DNA of 64,000 nt, from contig NZ_PEBD01000010.1 of assembly GCF_002735905.1 (NCBI RefSeq), positions 1,240,001 to 1,304,000 of the forward strand. Direction: 5' to 3'. Source of the DNA: Williamsia muralis. Lineage in GTDB: Bacteria; Actinomycetota; Actinomycetes; Mycobacteriales; Mycobacteriaceae. Within the stretch, counting starts at the first letter, position 1. Each line of letters opens with the position of its first letter. A program made the position numbers and the translations under genes. Below, in pieces: positions 17,824 to 28,618 of this stretch. A model generated the notes under the pieces. It worked only from the letters and a program-made list of their open reading frames with translations, made no database searches and was not told where the DNA came from.

Positions 17824-18861
17824 ATGCGCCCTCATTCGGTGACTGCGTTGGTGGTCGAGTTGTGTTTCGCGCTGGTCGCCGTGTCAGTGGTGGCGCTCAT
17901 GTTCGGTACCGTTCACGTCCCCTGGCGCGACACCACCTCGTTCCTCTGGGCCGAGTTGGTCGGAGGCGCAATATCCGCGGACGACGTGCCCAATTACCGA
18001 ATAGTGGTCGATTCCAGAATGCCGCGACTGATCGTGGCACTGTTCGTCGGCGCCGGACTCAGTGCTGTGGGTCTGCTCGTACAGGCGATGGTGCGCAACG
18101 CATTGGCAGACCCGTATGTCCTCGGGATCTCCTCGGGAGCATCCGTGGGCGCGACCGCGGTTGTCCTGTTCGGCACATTCGGTGCGCTGGGTATCTACGC
18201 GCTGAGTACCGCAGCGTTCCTGGGCGCCCTCGGTGCCACCGCCCTCGTCTACCTGATGGCGAGATCGGCAGCCGGATTGGTGCCTCTGCGGCTCGTGTTG
18301 ACGGGAACCGCTCTCGGATACGGTTTCTCGGCGGTCACCACCGTGCTGATCTTCATGGCACCGCAAGGTGACGGTGCGCGCAGCGTGATGTTCTGGCTCC
18401 TGGGGAGCCTGTCGGGTGTCAGCTGGCACATGGTTCCACTGGTGGTGGTCGTCGCCGTGGTGGGAATGGTGTCCATCGCCCTGTGTGCGCGACGCCTGAA
18501 CGCGTTGTCGATGGGCGACGAGGTCAGTGCCGCACTGGGACTGAACGCGTCGCGGTTCAGGATCCTCCTGTTCGTCATCGCGGCCGCGATGACGGGTTGT
18601 TTCGTGTCCGTGTGTGGCGCGGTCGGATTCGTCGGTCTGGTCGTCCCACACGTGGCGCGACTGCTCGTCGGTGCCGATCACCGGCGACTCATCGTCGTGA
18701 CGCCCTTGCTCGGCGCCGTCTTCCTCGTTTCCGCCGACCTGTTGTCGCGCACGGTGGTTCCGCCACAGGAACTACCACTGGGGGCGATCACCGCGGCAGT
18801 CGGGGTACCGGTGTTCGTGTTCTTGATGAGACGCCGTGATGCATCGATAGTGCAGACCTGA
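17824..18861 (+). CDS. ABC transporter permease, FecCD/BtuC family
   Basis: The 345-residue integral membrane protein has about nine to ten hydrophobic segments of the FecCD family. Family signatures are SRMPRLIVALFVGAGLSAVGLLVQAMVRNALADPYVLGISSGAS and the coupling region GFVGLVVPHVARLLVGADHR, which contacts the ATPase. The ATG at 17824 has a GGAAAG site 8-9 bases before it; an earlier in-frame ATG at 17779 has none. The gene lies downstream of a cobalamin riboswitch, so cobalamin or cobinamide import is the likely role rather than siderophore uptake. Its TGA overlaps the ATPase ATG. Confidence 0.9.
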   Translation: MRPHSVTALVVELCFALVAVSVVALMFGTVHVPWRDTTSFLWAELVGGAISADDVPNYRIVVDSRMPRLIVALFVGAGLSAVGLLVQAMVRNALADPYVLGISSGASVGATAVVLFGTFGALGIYALSTAAFLGALGATALVYLMARSAAGLVPLRLVLTGTALGYGFSAVTTVLIFMAPQGDGARSVMFWLLGSLSGVSWHMVPLVVVVAVVGMVSIALCARRLNALSMGDEVSAALGLNASRFRILLFVIAAAMTGCFVSVCGAVGFVGLVVPHVARLLVGADHRRLIVVTPLLGAVFLVSADLLSRTVVPPQELPLGAITAAVGVPVFVFLMRRRDASIVQT

Positions 18862-19664
18862 TGCGGGTGCAGTTCGATCACGTGGACGTCGAGATCGGCG
18901 GCCGTGTGGTGGTGGGCGACATGAACCTGACCGTCGAGGCGGGTCAGTTCGTCGGGATCGTCGGGCCCAACGGCAGCGGCAAATCGACGACGCTGCGCTG
19001 TCTGTATCGAGCGTTGAAGCCGTCCGACGGTCTTATCACGGTGGGTGAGCGGGACATTCGTGCCATCAGCATGCGCGAGAATGCCCGTCAAGTGGCCGCG
19101 TTGACCCAGGACAACACATTGCATTTCGACTTCACAGCGCGCGAGGTGGTCGCCACCGGGCGATTGCCACACAGCGGGATCGTCGCCCGCGACCGTGCCG
19201 CCGAAGACGAAGCCATCGGGGAGGCGATGGACAAAGCCGATGCCGGGGGTCTGCGCTCCCGATTGTTCTCCTCTCTGTCCGGCGGCGAGAAGCAGCGCGT
19301 CCTGATCGCCCGTGCTCTGGCCCAGGAACCACAGGTGCTCGTGCTCGACGAACCGACCAATCATCTCGACGTGCAACATCAACACGGCGTGCTCGGCGCG
19401 GCAAAAGGGTTGGGCATCACGGTGATGGCGGCGTTGCACGATCTCAATCTGGCCGCGCAGTACTGCGACCGCGTCCTCGTGCTCGTCGACGGCGCGGTGG
19501 TGTGTGCCGGAACCCCTCTCGAGGTCTTCACCGAAGCCGTGATCAACCGGTGGTTCTCGATCGGCTGCCACATCGTCGCCCATCCCCGCCTCGGGGTTCC
19601 CCAGATCATCTTCGACGGGCTGCAGCCTGTGTCGAACCATGCCCTTCACCACGAGGAGCGCTGA
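18861..19664 (+). CDS. ABC transporter ATP-binding protein, BtuD/FhuC type
   Basis: The 267-residue ATPase has Walker A GPNGSGKSTT, the Q-loop in ALTQDN, signature LSGGEKQR, Walker B VLVLDEP and the H-loop in ALHDLNLAAQYC. It energises the permease encoded just upstream, with which it overlaps (TGATG). Next comes the lipoprotein gene, whose ATG directly follows this stop codon. The layout permease-ATPase-binding protein is typical of FecCD-class importers and is controlled as one unit by the riboswitch. Confidence 0.92.
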   Translation: MRVQFDHVDVEIGGRVVVGDMNLTVEAGQFVGIVGPNGSGKSTTLRCLYRALKPSDGLITVGERDIRAISMRENARQVAALTQDNTLHFDFTAREVVATGRLPHSGIVARDRAAEDEAIGEAMDKADAGGLRSRLFSSLSGGEKQRVLIARALAQEPQVLVLDEPTNHLDVQHQHGVLGAAKGLGITVMAALHDLNLAAQYCDRVLVLVDGAVVCAGTPLEVFTEAVINRWFSIGCHIVAHPRLGVPQIIFDGLQPVSNHALHHEER

Positions 19665-20669
19665 ATGTACCGAAATCGCCGTGCCCTTGCGATGATCGTG
19701 ATGGCGGTGGCAGTCAGTGCGTGCGGCGCCGACGTGGAGCAGAAGGCCCCGTCCGGCGGGCCCACGGTGACGGTGACGAATTGCGGTGCGCCACTGACGG
19801 TATCGGGGACGCCGACTCGTGTGGTGACCAATGACACCGGCATCACCGAGATGATGTTCTCGCTCGGACTGGCCGACCGGCTCGTCGGGTACACCACCTA
19901 TCCCGGCAAAGAACGTGACGTGCAGACCTCGCCCTGGAAGGCGGATTTCGAATCGACCCCCGAACTGGGCAAGGCATTCACCCGGGAGATCGTGCAGGCG
20001 GCCGACCCCGATTTCGTCTTCGCCGGGTGGAATTACGGCTTCCGGGAGTCGACCGGCATGACACCGGACTGGATCGAGCAGATCGGCGCCGTCCCGTACC
20101 AACTCACCGAGGCATGTCGACAGCCCGGAACAACGCGCCGGGGGATCATGTCGCCGTTCGATGCGCTCTATGCCGATCTGGAGAACCTCGGTGACATCTT
20201 CGGAGTCCGCGAACGTGCGGACGACCTGGTGGAGGAGTACCGGAACCTGGTGCGCGGGGTGAACGCGGCGGTGCCGCGAGACCGTGACCCGGCCAGGGTC
20301 TTCCTCTTCGACAGTGCCGCCCCCGAGCCCTTCACCTCGGGCAGAACCGCTGCACCCCAACAGATCATCACCGAGGCCGGTGGCCGCAACATCTTCGATG
20401 ACCTGAACGACTCGTGGACCACCACCTCGTGGGAGGCCGCCGCCCAGCGTGATCCCGAGGTCGTCATCATCGTCGACTACGGGGCGGGGCCGGCCGACTC
20501 CGTCGCCGCGAAGATCCGTCAGCTCGAATCGCACCCGTTGATGTCGGGTTCGACCGCGGTTCGCGAGGGACACATCATGGCGCTGCCCTACGCCGCTCTG
20601 GTGGAGGGCCCCAGGAATCCGCAGGCTGTGGTCACGGTCGGGGGCTACCTACGATCCATCGGCCGCTAG
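19665..20669 (+). CDS. Substrate-binding lipoprotein, BtuF/FepB-like
   Basis: The 334-residue protein has a lipobox (AVSAC, Cys at about residue 20) and the class III periplasmic binding fold: TRVVTNDTGITEMMFSLGLADRLVGYTTY, DPDFVFAGWNYG, and a C-terminal lobe with EVVIIVDYG and REGHIMALPYAALVEGPRN. It captures the ligand for the FecCD-type permease, presumably a corrinoid given the riboswitch. The ATG directly follows the ATPase stop and has a GAGGAG site. Confidence 0.9.
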   Translation: MYRNRRALAMIVMAVAVSACGADVEQKAPSGGPTVTVTNCGAPLTVSGTPTRVVTNDTGITEMMFSLGLADRLVGYTTYPGKERDVQTSPWKADFESTPELGKAFTREIVQAADPDFVFAGWNYGFRESTGMTPDWIEQIGAVPYQLTEACRQPGTTRRGIMSPFDALYADLENLGDIFGVRERADDLVEEYRNLVRGVNAAVPRDRDPARVFLFDSAAPEPFTSGRTAAPQQIITEAGGRNIFDDLNDSWTTTSWEAAAQRDPEVVIIVDYGAGPADSVAAKIRQLESHPLMSGSTAVREGHIMALPYAALVEGPRNPQAVVTVGGYLRSIGR

Positions 20670-22898
<2,229 letters not shown>

Positions 22899-22921
22899 GA
22901 CTGATGACGCGGCCGACCGGG

Positions 22922-23587
22922 TCAGGGTTGTTTGAGCACCGTCGTGACGATCTTCGCGAGGTAGCCGATCCGGGCAATTTCGGACGGACGGAAGTCCGGG
23001 CCACCCGGTCGACCGAGGAGTAACGCCTTGCCCGGTGAACCGATGGGCGCGGCGGCCAGCCGAGTGTCCATGTCGCGCCAGGACTGCGGCACCCACGGCG
23101 ATTCCGGATCCAGCTCGGCCTCGTGGTCGATCGGCAGCCAACTCGCATCGGTGAGTTGGGTTTCCGGGGCACCCGAGCTCCCGAAGAGCTGGATCGCCCC
23201 GTTGGCGCCTGAGGTGATGATGGTCGCCCATGCAACCCGCAGAACCCGGGGCGCCGCCTCGACCAGGACCTGCAGCCGATCGCGGCCGGCGGCCGCGATC
23301 TCGTTGACCAACTCGAGTTCCCGGTGGGTCTCGAGGATGCCGGTGTATGGGCGGATCGAATCCACCCGCACACCATCAACCTTTTCTGCGGCAGTGATCA
23401 GGGTGTCGGGCAGCGAGCTGCGCGGAACCTCGACGACGATGTCATCGACTGCGTACCCTTCGCCGCGTTCGACAACGTCGAGCGACAGGATGTCGGCACC
23501 GATCGAACCCAGGGAAACGGCCAGGAGGCCCAAGGATCCGGGTCGGTCCTGGAGGTAGACGCGCAGCAGATAGGACACGGTCGACAT
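22922..23587 (-). CDS. ACT domain-containing protein (Rv3013-like)
   Basis: The 221-residue protein starts with an ACT domain (YLLRVYLQDRPGSLGLLAVSLGSIGADILSLDVVERG), normally an amino-acid sensing module. A second part with a GAF-like feel follows (RVLRVAWATIITSGANGAIQLFGSSGAPETQL, GKALLLGRPGGPDFRPSEIARIGYLAKIV). No catalytic domain is present, so it may be a sensor or adaptor. The position next to ligA and before gatC is conserved with M. tuberculosis Rv3013. Function is unknown. Confidence 0.8.
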   Translation of the reverse strand: MSTVSYLLRVYLQDRPGSLGLLAVSLGSIGADILSLDVVERGEGYAVDDIVVEVPRSSLPDTLITAAEKVDGVRVDSIRPYTGILETHRELELVNEIAAAGRDRLQVLVEAAPRVLRVAWATIITSGANGAIQLFGSSGAPETQLTDASWLPIDHEAELDPESPWVPQSWRDMDTRLAAAPIGSPGKALLLGRPGGPDFRPSEIARIGYLAKIVTTVLKQP

Positions 23588-23655
23588 TCTCCCACCGGTA
23601 CGTCGGCCCTGCCGTGTGGCGCGCCCTCAGTGGCCGGCGCGCGGTGGCCTGGCGA

Positions 23656-23997
23656 TCAGGCCGGAGGAGTGGTCCCGGGGAGCGCTTGGACGCCTACTGC
23701 CGTGCCGTACGCGCACACCTCGATACCGGTTCCGCCGAACTCGGTGGTCTCGAACCGGAACGCCACCACGGCGTTCGCGCCGCGTTGCTGCGCCTCTGTC
23801 GCCAAGCGCTGCAGCGCTTCCTGGCGGCAATCGTGGAGTAGCTGTGTGACTCCCTTGAGTTCACCACCCGCCATCGCCTTGAAGCCGGCGCCGAGGTTCG
23901 ATCCGATGTTGCGTGACCGGACGGTCAGCCCGAAGCACTCGCCGAAGGTGTAAGTGATCCGGTAGCCGGGGATGTCGTTCGTTGTGACGATGATCAT
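23656..23997 (-). CDS. YbjQ/UPF0145 family protein
   Basis: The 113-residue protein fits the UPF0145 (YbjQ) heavy-metal-binding-like family: MIIVTTNDIPGYRI, FGECFGLTVRSRNIGSNLGAGFKAMAGGELKG, then EALQRLATEAQQRGANAVVAFRFETTEFGG. Members form oligomers, and the true function is not known. The ATG at 23997 is preferred over a codon at 24054 that would add a basic segment not seen in the family. It is divergent from the monooxygenase-like gene. Confidence 0.85.
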   Translation of the reverse strand: MIIVTTNDIPGYRITYTFGECFGLTVRSRNIGSNLGAGFKAMAGGELKGVTQLLHDCRQEALQRLATEAQQRGANAVVAFRFETTEFGGTGIEVCAYGTAVGVQALPGTTPPA

Positions 23998-24094
23998 GAA
24001 CGAGACGATACGTCGGCGACCCATCATCCGCCCGTCGGATATTCGCCTGATCACGACGCGTGCCCAGGGTTCGAGGCGGTTGCCGGTCGGGCTC

Positions 24095-24100
24095 GATAAT
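24095..24100 (+). promoter_or_regulatory. -10 box (GATAAT), leaderless start at 24107
   Basis: GATAAT ends 6 bases before the ATG at 24107. Confidence 0.55.
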
Positions 24101-24106
24101 GAGCAG

Positions 24107-24673
24107 ATGGCAATCGACGATGCGCGCGATCATTCCGACGTGACCACATCCGTGGCACGCCGGATCGAGCCTGATCGAGAACACGACTTCATCGCCTGGA
24201 CCGACGCCGGAATCGCATTGGCGCGGACATTTCCGGGCTTCCTCGGCGGAGGGTGGTTGCGCTCGTCGAAGGTGCCCGGCGAGTACTACGTCATGTACCG
24301 GTTCGAGAATCAGGCACAGGTCGACGATTGGGTGTCGTCGCCGGTGCGCAAGGCCTGGCTCTCGCGTGGGGAGGGGATCGCGGTCGAGTACGCCACCCAT
24401 CGCCTGTCCGGCATCGAAGGATGGTTCGAGCCACAGTCCACGTTGACGCAGGCGGTCCGCGTGATGGGCGCGCCGCCACCACGCTGGAAGCAGGCGATCA
24501 CCATCTGGCTCGGCTTCTTTCCTCTCAGTCTGGCGATCAACATCGGCATCATCGCCCACCTGGGGGACACGCCGCTGGTGGTGAAGACGTTGATCGCCAC
24601 ATTGGTGAGCACACCGCTGATGGTGTACCTGCTGCTGCCGTGGATCACCGCGCGACTCAAACGCTGGTTGTAG
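24107..24673 (+). CDS. Antibiotic biosynthesis monooxygenase (ABM)-like membrane protein
   Basis: The 188-residue protein has an N-terminal ferredoxin-like ABM domain ([53 protein letters not shown]) and two hydrophobic segments at the C-terminus ([19 protein letters not shown] and [18 protein letters not shown]). This ABM-plus-two-helices arrangement is common in actinobacteria and has no assigned function. The start follows a -10 box by 6 bases, so the longer form from 23972 is unlikely. gatC follows in the same direction. Confidence 0.75.
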   Translation: MAIDDARDHSDVTTSVARRIEPDREHDFIAWTDAGIALARTFPGFLGGGWLRSSKVPGEYYVMYRFENQAQVDDWVSSPVRKAWLSRGEGIAVEYATHRLSGIEGWFEPQSTLTQAVRVMGAPPPRWKQAITIWLGFFPLSLAINIGIIAHLGDTPLVVKTLIATLVSTPLMVYLLLPWITARLKRWL

Positions 24674-24780
24674 GGCTCGCGGCACCTGAGGCGATCGGGG
24701 GACCGGCGCCGACTAGTCTGGATCGGGGTTCGGGCCGACATCATCGTGGGCCGCCCTCGAACAGAAAGGGTGCATCTCTC

Positions 24781-25080
24781 GTGTCTGCCATCTCGCGTGA
24801 TGAGGTTGCGCATCTCGCCCGGCTGTCGCGGCTGGCGCTGACCGACGACGAACTCGACCACTACGCCGGTCAGCTCGATTCGATTCTGTCCCACGTCGCC
24901 AACATCTCGGAAGTCGCCGCGGCCGACATCCCCGGCACCGCACACCCGGCAGACATCGCCAACGTCTTACGGCCCGACACCATCGTGCCCAGCCTCACCA
25001 CCGAGGAAGCCCTCTCGGGTGCACCTGCGGTCGAGCAGGGACGGTTCGCAGTGCCGCAGATCCTCGGAGAAGAACAGTGA
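24781..25080 (+). CDS. gatC: Glutamyl-tRNA(Gln) amidotransferase subunit C
   Basis: The 99-residue subunit wraps around GatA and stabilises the GatCAB complex. The pattern [32 protein letters not shown] at the start and the C-terminal [25 protein letters not shown] are typical. The GTG at 24781 is preceded by an AGAAAGG site. The frame stays open far upstream, but that part overlaps the ABM-like gene. The stop overlaps the gatA start (GTGA). Confidence 0.95.
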   Translation: MSAISRDEVAHLARLSRLALTDDELDHYAGQLDSILSHVANISEVAAADIPGTAHPADIANVLRPDTIVPSLTTEEALSGAPAVEQGRFAVPQILGEEQ

Positions 25081-26570
25081 CCGCACCCACCCGCCAGTCC
25101 GGCGAGATCACCGGCTTGTCCGCCGCCCAACTGGCGGAGAAAATCCATGCCGGTGACCTGTCTGCCGTGGAGGTCACCAGCGCGCACCTCGACCGGATCG
25201 CCGAGGTGGACGGTGAGCTGAACGCCTTCCTGCACGTCAATTCCGACGAAGCACTGCAGGCGGCCGCGGCCGTCGACAAGTCCATTGCTGCGGGCGAGTC
25301 CCCGGCATCGCCGCTTGCCGGTGTCCCGCTGGCCCTCAAGGACGTGTTCACGACCACCGACGCGCCCACCACCTGTGGTTCGAAGATCCTCGAAGGCTGG
25401 GTACCGCCCTACGACGCCACCGTCACCTCACGGCTGCGTGCTGCGGGCATCCCGATCCTCGGCAAGACCAACATGGACGAGTTCGCGATGGGATCGTCCA
25501 CCGAGAACTCGGCATATGGGGTCACCCGGAATCCCTGGGACACAACAAAGATCCCCGGCGGGTCGGGTGGCGGCAGCGCGGCGGCCCTGGCCTCGTTCCA
25601 GGCTCCGCTCGCCATCGGCACCGACACCGGCGGTTCGGTCCGTCAACCGGCCTCGGTCACCGGGACCGTGGGCGTGAAGCCGACGTACGGCACCGTCTCG
25701 CGGTACGGGCTGGTGGCATGTGCCTCGTCGCTCGATCAGGGCGGACCGTGCGCGCGCACCGTCCTGGACACCGCGCTCCTGCACCAGGTGATCGCCGGGC
25801 ACGACCCGCGGGATTCGACGTCGATCGACCAGCCGGTCGGTGACATGGTCGCCGCCGCGAAAGCCGGCGCTTCGCAGGACCTTTCAGGTGTCAAGGTCGG
25901 CATCGTCGCCGAATTGCAGGGTGACGGTTACCAGGCCGGCGTGCTGTCCTCGTTCAACGCGGCCGTGGAGTCATTGCGTGAGCGTGGCGCCGAAGTGGTC
26001 GAGGTGTCGTGCCCGCACTTCACCTACGCACTCGGTGCCTACTACCTGATCCTGCCGTCCGAGGTGTCCAGCAACCTCGCACGCTTTGATGCAATGCGGT
26101 ATGGACTGCGGGTCGGCGACGACGGCAGCCACAGCGCCGAACAGGTGATGGCAATGACCCGTGCGGCCGGCTTCGGTCCAGAGGTCAAGCGCCGCATCAT
26201 GATCGGAACCTACGCATTGTCGTCTGGCTACTACGACGCGTACTACGGTCAGGCGCAAAAGGTTCGCACGCTCATCGCCCGCGACTTCGCCAAGGCGTAC
26301 GAGACCGTGGACGTTCTGGTGTCGCCCACCACTCCGACAACGGCGTTCGCGATCGGTGAGAAGGTCGACGACCCGCTGGCCATGTATCTCTTCGACCTCT
26401 GCACCCTTCCGGTGAACCTGGCCGGCAACTGCGCCATGTCGGTGCCGTCGGGTTTGTCCGAGGACGATGGACTGCCCGTGGGACTGCAGATCATGGCTCC
26501 GTCGATGGCGGACGAGAGGCTGTATCGCGTCGGCGCCGCCTACGAGGCGGCCCGAGGCCCGATCGTCTGA
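25077..26570 (+). CDS. gatA: Glutamyl-tRNA(Gln) amidotransferase subunit A
   Basis: The 497-residue amidase releases ammonia from glutamine for conversion of Glu-tRNA(Gln) to Gln-tRNA(Gln). The Ser-cisSer-Lys triad is visible: the Lys in LALKDVFTT, the cis-Ser in [12 protein letters not shown] and the nucleophile Ser in [12 protein letters not shown]. The GTG start overlaps gatC. gatB lies about 5 kb downstream after an inserted hydrolase pair, a two-component system and pfkA. A palindromic repeat starts immediately after the stop. Confidence 0.97.
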   Translation: MTAPTRQSGEITGLSAAQLAEKIHAGDLSAVEVTSAHLDRIAEVDGELNAFLHVNSDEALQAAAAVDKSIAAGESPASPLAGVPLALKDVFTTTDAPTTCGSKILEGWVPPYDATVTSRLRAAGIPILGKTNMDEFAMGSSTENSAYGVTRNPWDTTKIPGGSGGGSAAALASFQAPLAIGTDTGGSVRQPASVTGTVGVKPTYGTVSRYGLVACASSLDQGGPCARTVLDTALLHQVIAGHDPRDSTSIDQPVGDMVAAAKAGASQDLSGVKVGIVAELQGDGYQAGVLSSFNAAVESLRERGAEVVEVSCPHFTYALGAYYLILPSEVSSNLARFDAMRYGLRVGDDGSHSAEQVMAMTRAAGFGPEVKRRIMIGTYALSSGYYDAYYGQAQKVRTLIARDFAKAYETVDVLVSPTTPTTAFAIGEKVDDPLAMYLFDLCTLPVNLAGNCAMSVPSGLSEDDGLPVGLQIMAPSMADERLYRVGAAYEAARGPIV

Positions 26571-26656
26571 CCCCCACTCCCCGATGATGTGCCCTTCTGG
26601 CGACGAAAACCCCAGGTGGGGTGCGCCATAAGGCCACATCATCGGAGGCAGAGGGG
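26571..26656. repeat. Palindromic intergenic repeat, copy 1
   Basis: The core arms CCGATGATGTG (26581-26591) and CACATCATCGG (26635-26645) form a hairpin extended by CCCTT..TGGCG and CGCCAT-AAGG segments, with the loop containing AAAACCCCAGGTG. Outer C-rich and G-rich flanks (26571-26580 and 26650-26656) can extend the stem. It lies between the convergent genes gatA and the membrane hydrolase, and its right arm contains the stop codon of the hydrolase. Copy 2 is at 31707-31790. It may serve as a two-way terminator. Confidence 0.8.
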
Positions 26657-27841
26657 GATGACATGACCTTGTTCGGTTCCGTACTGATGACCGTGGCCGG
26701 CAGGAAACGACAGTGCCCCGATCAGGTCCGCGCTGGCCTGGACGAACCCGGCCACCGGTAGCCACGGCGGTGTCGGCAAGTCGTGGGTGATGCCGGACGC
26801 CAGCGCCGGCGGCTGCCAGATCAACCGCGGGCTCCAGCGCACCACAGGATCCGATCCGTTCGCCAACACGGTGGTCGATGGCGCCGACAATGACGCCGTG
26901 CCCGCCGGGGCACCCGCGAGCACCGTGTGGCACAGCGCGCCGGAACGGTTGTCCTGCGCCCATTGCCGTGCCGCGTCGGCGCCGACCGCACCCAGACTCT
27001 GGCCGTAGAGGTAGATGTGCGGGCGGTTGGGCGAGGCCGACCGGTTGACGGCATCGATGAGCGCGGCCGTGACCGCGACAGCGCTGTCGCGGGCCGGTGC
27101 GGAACTCGACAGAAAAGCCTGCCAAGACGGAATGTCGCTGTACTGCAGGGCAACAACTCCCACATCTCCGGCCATCCGCGACTCGATCCCGACCAGAGCG
27201 TCCGGGTCCACCCACCCAGATCCGGTGGGTACTGCGACCACCACGGCACTGCGGTGCATCCCACCCGCGGCCTGCCAGCGTTTCACCAGATTCTGCGCGC
27301 GGTCGGTGACGTCGCGGGTGTCGAGTTCTCCGTAGACCCGGAGCGATGTGGATTGGGCGCCGGCAGCGGTGAACTTGTGCGCCACAGACTCGCCTGACCC
27401 CGCAGCACCGGCAGGTGACGGGGCGACCGAGAGCGCGATGGCCGCAGCGAGCACCGCCCCGATCATGCGGATACGGGAAGGCAGGGCAACACCCACGGCC
27501 ACCAACCCGGAGGGCGCGGCGGCCACGGCCACCCATCCGAGGTCGAGGGTCTCTGTGCCCAGAGCCCATCGCAACTCCAGTTGCCACCAGATCATTTGTA
27601 CGAACATCGCAACGATGACCAGGCCCCCGGCGGCGGCGGTGACCTTCCTCGCGCGCGCGGCCGGCCACGGGACGAAGCGGGACGCCAGCATGCCGATGAG
27701 GGCGCCGATGCCGGCGAAGGCCGCGAGCAGGACGCCCTGGATCAGTGCTTCGCGGGGCAGCGAGCCTGGGGCCAAAGCGATTGCCGCGCCTGCTGTGGTG
27801 CCGGCCGTCACCAACGGGTGTGGCCACGTGCGTGCCGTCAT
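26639..27841 (-). CDS. Membrane-anchored alpha/beta-hydrolase (Abhydrolase_9 type)
   Basis: The 400-residue protein has four or more hydrophobic helices in the first 140 residues (residues about 30-56, 68-86, 100-120 and 125-145) and a C-terminal alpha/beta-hydrolase-like domain with the nucleophile elbow YLYGQSLGAVG (Ser282). A SDPVVRW loop and a final GHGHQYGTEQGHV could carry the Asp and His. The family (TM-plus-hydrolase, common in Mycobacteriales) has no firmly known substrate. The ATG at 27841 overlaps the stop of the phospholipase A2 gene (ATGA), suggesting joint function in envelope lipid turnover. Its last codons and stop lie in a palindromic repeat. Confidence 0.8.
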   Translation of the reverse strand: MTARTWPHPLVTAGTTAGAAIALAPGSLPREALIQGVLLAAFAGIGALIGMLASRFVPWPAARARKVTAAAGGLVIVAMFVQMIWWQLELRWALGTETLDLGWVAVAAAPSGLVAVGVALPSRIRMIGAVLAAAIALSVAPSPAGAAGSGESVAHKFTAAGAQSTSLRVYGELDTRDVTDRAQNLVKRWQAAGGMHRSAVVVAVPTGSGWVDPDALVGIESRMAGDVGVVALQYSDIPSWQAFLSSSAPARDSAVAVTAALIDAVNRSASPNRPHIYLYGQSLGAVGADAARQWAQDNRSGALCHTVLAGAPAGTASLSAPSTTVLANGSDPVVRWSPRLIWQPPALASGITHDLPTPPWLPVAGFVQASADLIGALSFPAGHGHQYGTEQGHVIPLCLR

Positions 27842-28452
27842 GCCAGACCCACCAGAGATGCGAGCGACTCGCCACTGCGGACGAAGGTGGATGCAACGAT
27901 CGCCGGAAGAGACTCCCTCGCGACCGGGGCGCCCGAGTGCTGACGCCAGGTGTTTAAGCTCAACCCCACCCGGGCGAGATCGGCGGCCCAGTTGCATGCG
28001 GGATCGTCGCAGACCTGATGCATACGCTCGGCGAGCATGGTGTCGAGTGCCACCCGAGCCCAACCGGCGAGCGGAACGCCCTTCTTGTCGGCGAGACGCA
28101 ACAGGTCGTATCCGAAATCGTGTGTCTTGCAGAGAGGTTCGAACCGGTCTGGCAACGGGATGGGTGATGAGCAGGCGCCCGCGGGGTCGATCGGTATGCC
28201 ATCGACCACCTCAGGCCGATAGCCCATCTCTGCCTCGAAGTCCACGGGCAGTACAGCGATCGCATCGGTGGGCCTCGGCCCTGTCAATGCCACAATCGCT
28301 GCGCCTGCCGGGGTACGGATGTCGGCGGCCTCGGCGGGCGACATCCCCGGGGCGGAGGTGGCTGCGGCGGCGGTTGCCGGCCACAGACCCAACGCCACCA
28401 CGAAGCAGATCACCAAACTGGACAGGAACATTCGGTTGTGTACGGGTCGCAT
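27838..28452 (-). CDS. Secreted prokaryotic phospholipase A2
   Basis: The 204-residue protein has a signal peptide (residues 1-31, ending near TAAAATS) and the prokaryotic PLA2 core: CSSPIPLPDRFEPLCKTHDFGYD, with the catalytic His111-Asp112 pair, a second Asp in ALDTML (Asp138), and cysteines 94, 108, 148 and 153 that can form two disulfides. Such enzymes hydrolyse the sn-2 ester of phospholipids with calcium. The ATG at 28452 is chosen because it leaves a normal signal peptide; a start at 28431 is also possible. It overlaps the membrane hydrolase gene downstream. Confidence 0.85.
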   Translation of the reverse strand: MRPVHNRMFLSSLVICFVVALGLWPATAAAATSAPGMSPAEAADIRTPAGAAIVALTGPRPTDAIAVLPVDFEAEMGYRPEVVDGIPIDPAGACSSPIPLPDRFEPLCKTHDFGYDLLRLADKKGVPLAGWARVALDTMLAERMHQVCDDPACNWAADLARVGLSLNTWRQHSGAPVARESLPAIVASTFVRSGESLASLVGLA

Positions 28453-28605
28453 GGATTGAACGTAGGAATCGGGAGCACCCGGGCGCATCGGTCGTCGGAC
28501 GCGTTGCCCGGTGGCTACAACGGGGTGCACCGTGGGTGCGCGTGCTACCTGCGGGTCAGCGCAGATCTCACTCTCAGGTATGGGGTCGGACGAGGATTGG
28601 GTGGC

Positions 28606-28611
28606 TACTGT
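28606..28611 (+). promoter_or_regulatory. -10 box (TACTGT) before histidine kinase gene
   Basis: TACTGT ends 7 bases before the ATG at 28619, so a leaderless start there is likely. Confidence 0.5.
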
Positions 28612-28618
28612 CGAACCA

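Noticed and set aside
18678-20573. Long minus-strand open frame (631 codons) opposite the ABC importer genes
   Set aside because: It is antisense to three well-supported genes with motifs, and its translation is rich in His, Arg and Asp without any domain; high GC produces such shadows.
25971-27896. Long minus-strand open frame (641 codons) across gatA and the hydrolase
   Set aside because: It overlaps the coding strand of gatA and runs out of frame in the hydrolase gene; the translation is Arg/Gly-rich with no domain.
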